NCBI GenBank assembly: GCA_030428405.1
Contig: JAUIEH010000196.1
Coordinates: 1 to 5,862 of the forward strand
Direction: 5' to 3'
DNA length: 5,862 nucleotides
DNA from: Alphaproteobacteria bacterium
GTDB taxonomy: Bacteria; Pseudomonadota; Alphaproteobacteria; Caulobacterales; Maricaulaceae
Shown piece after piece: positions 5,353 through 5,862 of this stretch (its first letter is position 1; the number at the start of each line of letters is the position of its first letter). The notes under the pieces were generated by a model, which was not told the origin of the DNA, made no database searches, and saw only the letters and a list, made by a program, of their open reading frames with translations. Position numbers and translations under genes: made by a program.

Positions 5353-5862
5353 TTAGATAAGGCCATCGCGCGGCCGCACGACGCGACAAAGCGCGACAGC
5401 GTCCACGCGCGCGGCGCCCGCCCGCTTGAGCACCCGCGCGCAAGCCGAAAGCGTGGCTCCAGTCGTATACACATCATCCACCAGAACGAGGCGCTTGCCG
5501 GCCACGGCGGCGCGCGCGCCGTCTCGCATGGCGAATGCGCCGGCGACATTGCGCCGTCGCCCATCCGCGCTCAGCCCGCCCTGACTTGGCGTTGCGCGCG
5601 TGCGCCTCAGGCTGTCGGGGTCGAACCGGCCGGCCGCACGCTTGCAGAGCGCTTGTGCGAGCAGTCCGGCCTGATTGAAACGGCGCGCCGCCAGACGCTC
5701 GGGGTGCAGCGGCACAGGCAAAAAAGCGTCGGCCTCCTCTACCAGTTCGCCGCCGGCCTGCGCCATCCAGCCGGCGAAGGTCGCCGCCATGTCCGTGCGC
5801 CCGCCATGTTTGAAATCGAGCACCAGCGGGCGACTGTGTTCGTCATAGGCCAGCGCCGCACG
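5353..5862 (-). CDS. comF: ComF family phosphoribosyltransferase-like protein, 5' end cut by the window edge
   Basis: The visible part is 169 residues and begins at the window edge with RAALAYDEHSRPLVLDFKH, a typical ComF segment. The missing N-terminus should be roughly 70 residues and in this family carries a Cys-rich zinc ribbon. Downstream are VPLHPERLAARRFNQA, with QGGLSADGRRRNVAGAF further on, and the PRPP-binding loop VLVDDVYTTGAT, all hallmarks of the family. ComF proteins support uptake and processing of transforming DNA in naturally competent bacteria, but are also widespread where competence has not been shown; the substrate is unknown. The GTG at 5823 is an internal valine, not a start, because the homology continues upstream of it. 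The stop TAA is 28 nt before grxC, so it heads the leftward operon or lies within it. Confidence 0.93.
   Translation of the reverse strand, partial: RAALAYDEHSRPLVLDFKHGGRTDMAATFAGWMAQAGGELVEEADAFLPVPLHPERLAARRFNQAGLLAQALCKRAAGRFDPDSLRRTRATPSQGGLSADGRRRNVAGAFAMRDGARAAVAGKRLVLVDDVYTTGATLSACARVLKRAGAARVDAVALCRVVRPRDGLI

Noticed and set aside
5325..5564. N-terminal extension of the glutaredoxin frame into comF
   Set aside because: It overlaps the conserved ComF C-terminus in another frame, and glutaredoxin homology begins right after the ATG at 5324.

Overview
The window looks like chromosomal DNA of a GC-rich alphaproteobacterium. This rests on the base composition, the presence of UbiG, and a gene order that I remember as a conserved alphaproteobacterial block: comF, grxC, a carbon-nitrogen hydrolase, a DUF1178 protein, ubiG and lysC. 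The genus cannot be fixed from the sequence. I see no mobile element, CRISPR array, tRNA, rRNA or phage gene. Most of the window is ordinary housekeeping DNA.

Layout from left to right. Aspartate kinase (lysC) runs leftward from 1233 and leaves the window within a few codons of its expected end. A 125-bp divergent promoter region (1234-1358) separates it from ubiG, which runs rightward to 2123. It contains a perfect 14-bp palindrome. Next come two lipoproteins of unknown function that point at each other with only 8 bp between their stop codons: a 93-residue protein on the plus strand (2208-2489) and a 387-residue protein on the minus strand (2498-3661). A 129-bp gap with an imperfect 24-bp dyad lies upstream of the larger one. 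The remainder is a tight leftward operon: comF (truncated by the right edge), grxC, a Nit-type amidase and a DUF1178 zinc-ribbon-like protein. The last three are joined by 1-nt and 4-nt start/stop overlaps.

How the genes relate. LysC commits aspartate to lysine, threonine, methionine and diaminopimelate synthesis. UbiG performs the O-methylations of ubiquinone synthesis. Glutaredoxin and the Nit-type amidase may share glutathione as a theme, since the amidase family includes the enzyme that clears deaminated glutathione. ComF is a phosphoribosyltransferase-like protein linked to DNA uptake. The two lipoproteins are the only accessory-looking part; they sit where I would expect DUF1178 and ubiG to be adjacent.

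I did not find a convincing new multi-gene system. The leads most worth a second look are the lipoprotein pair with its local regulatory dyads, the grxC/amidase coupling, and an unusual cysteine pattern in the DUF1178 protein.
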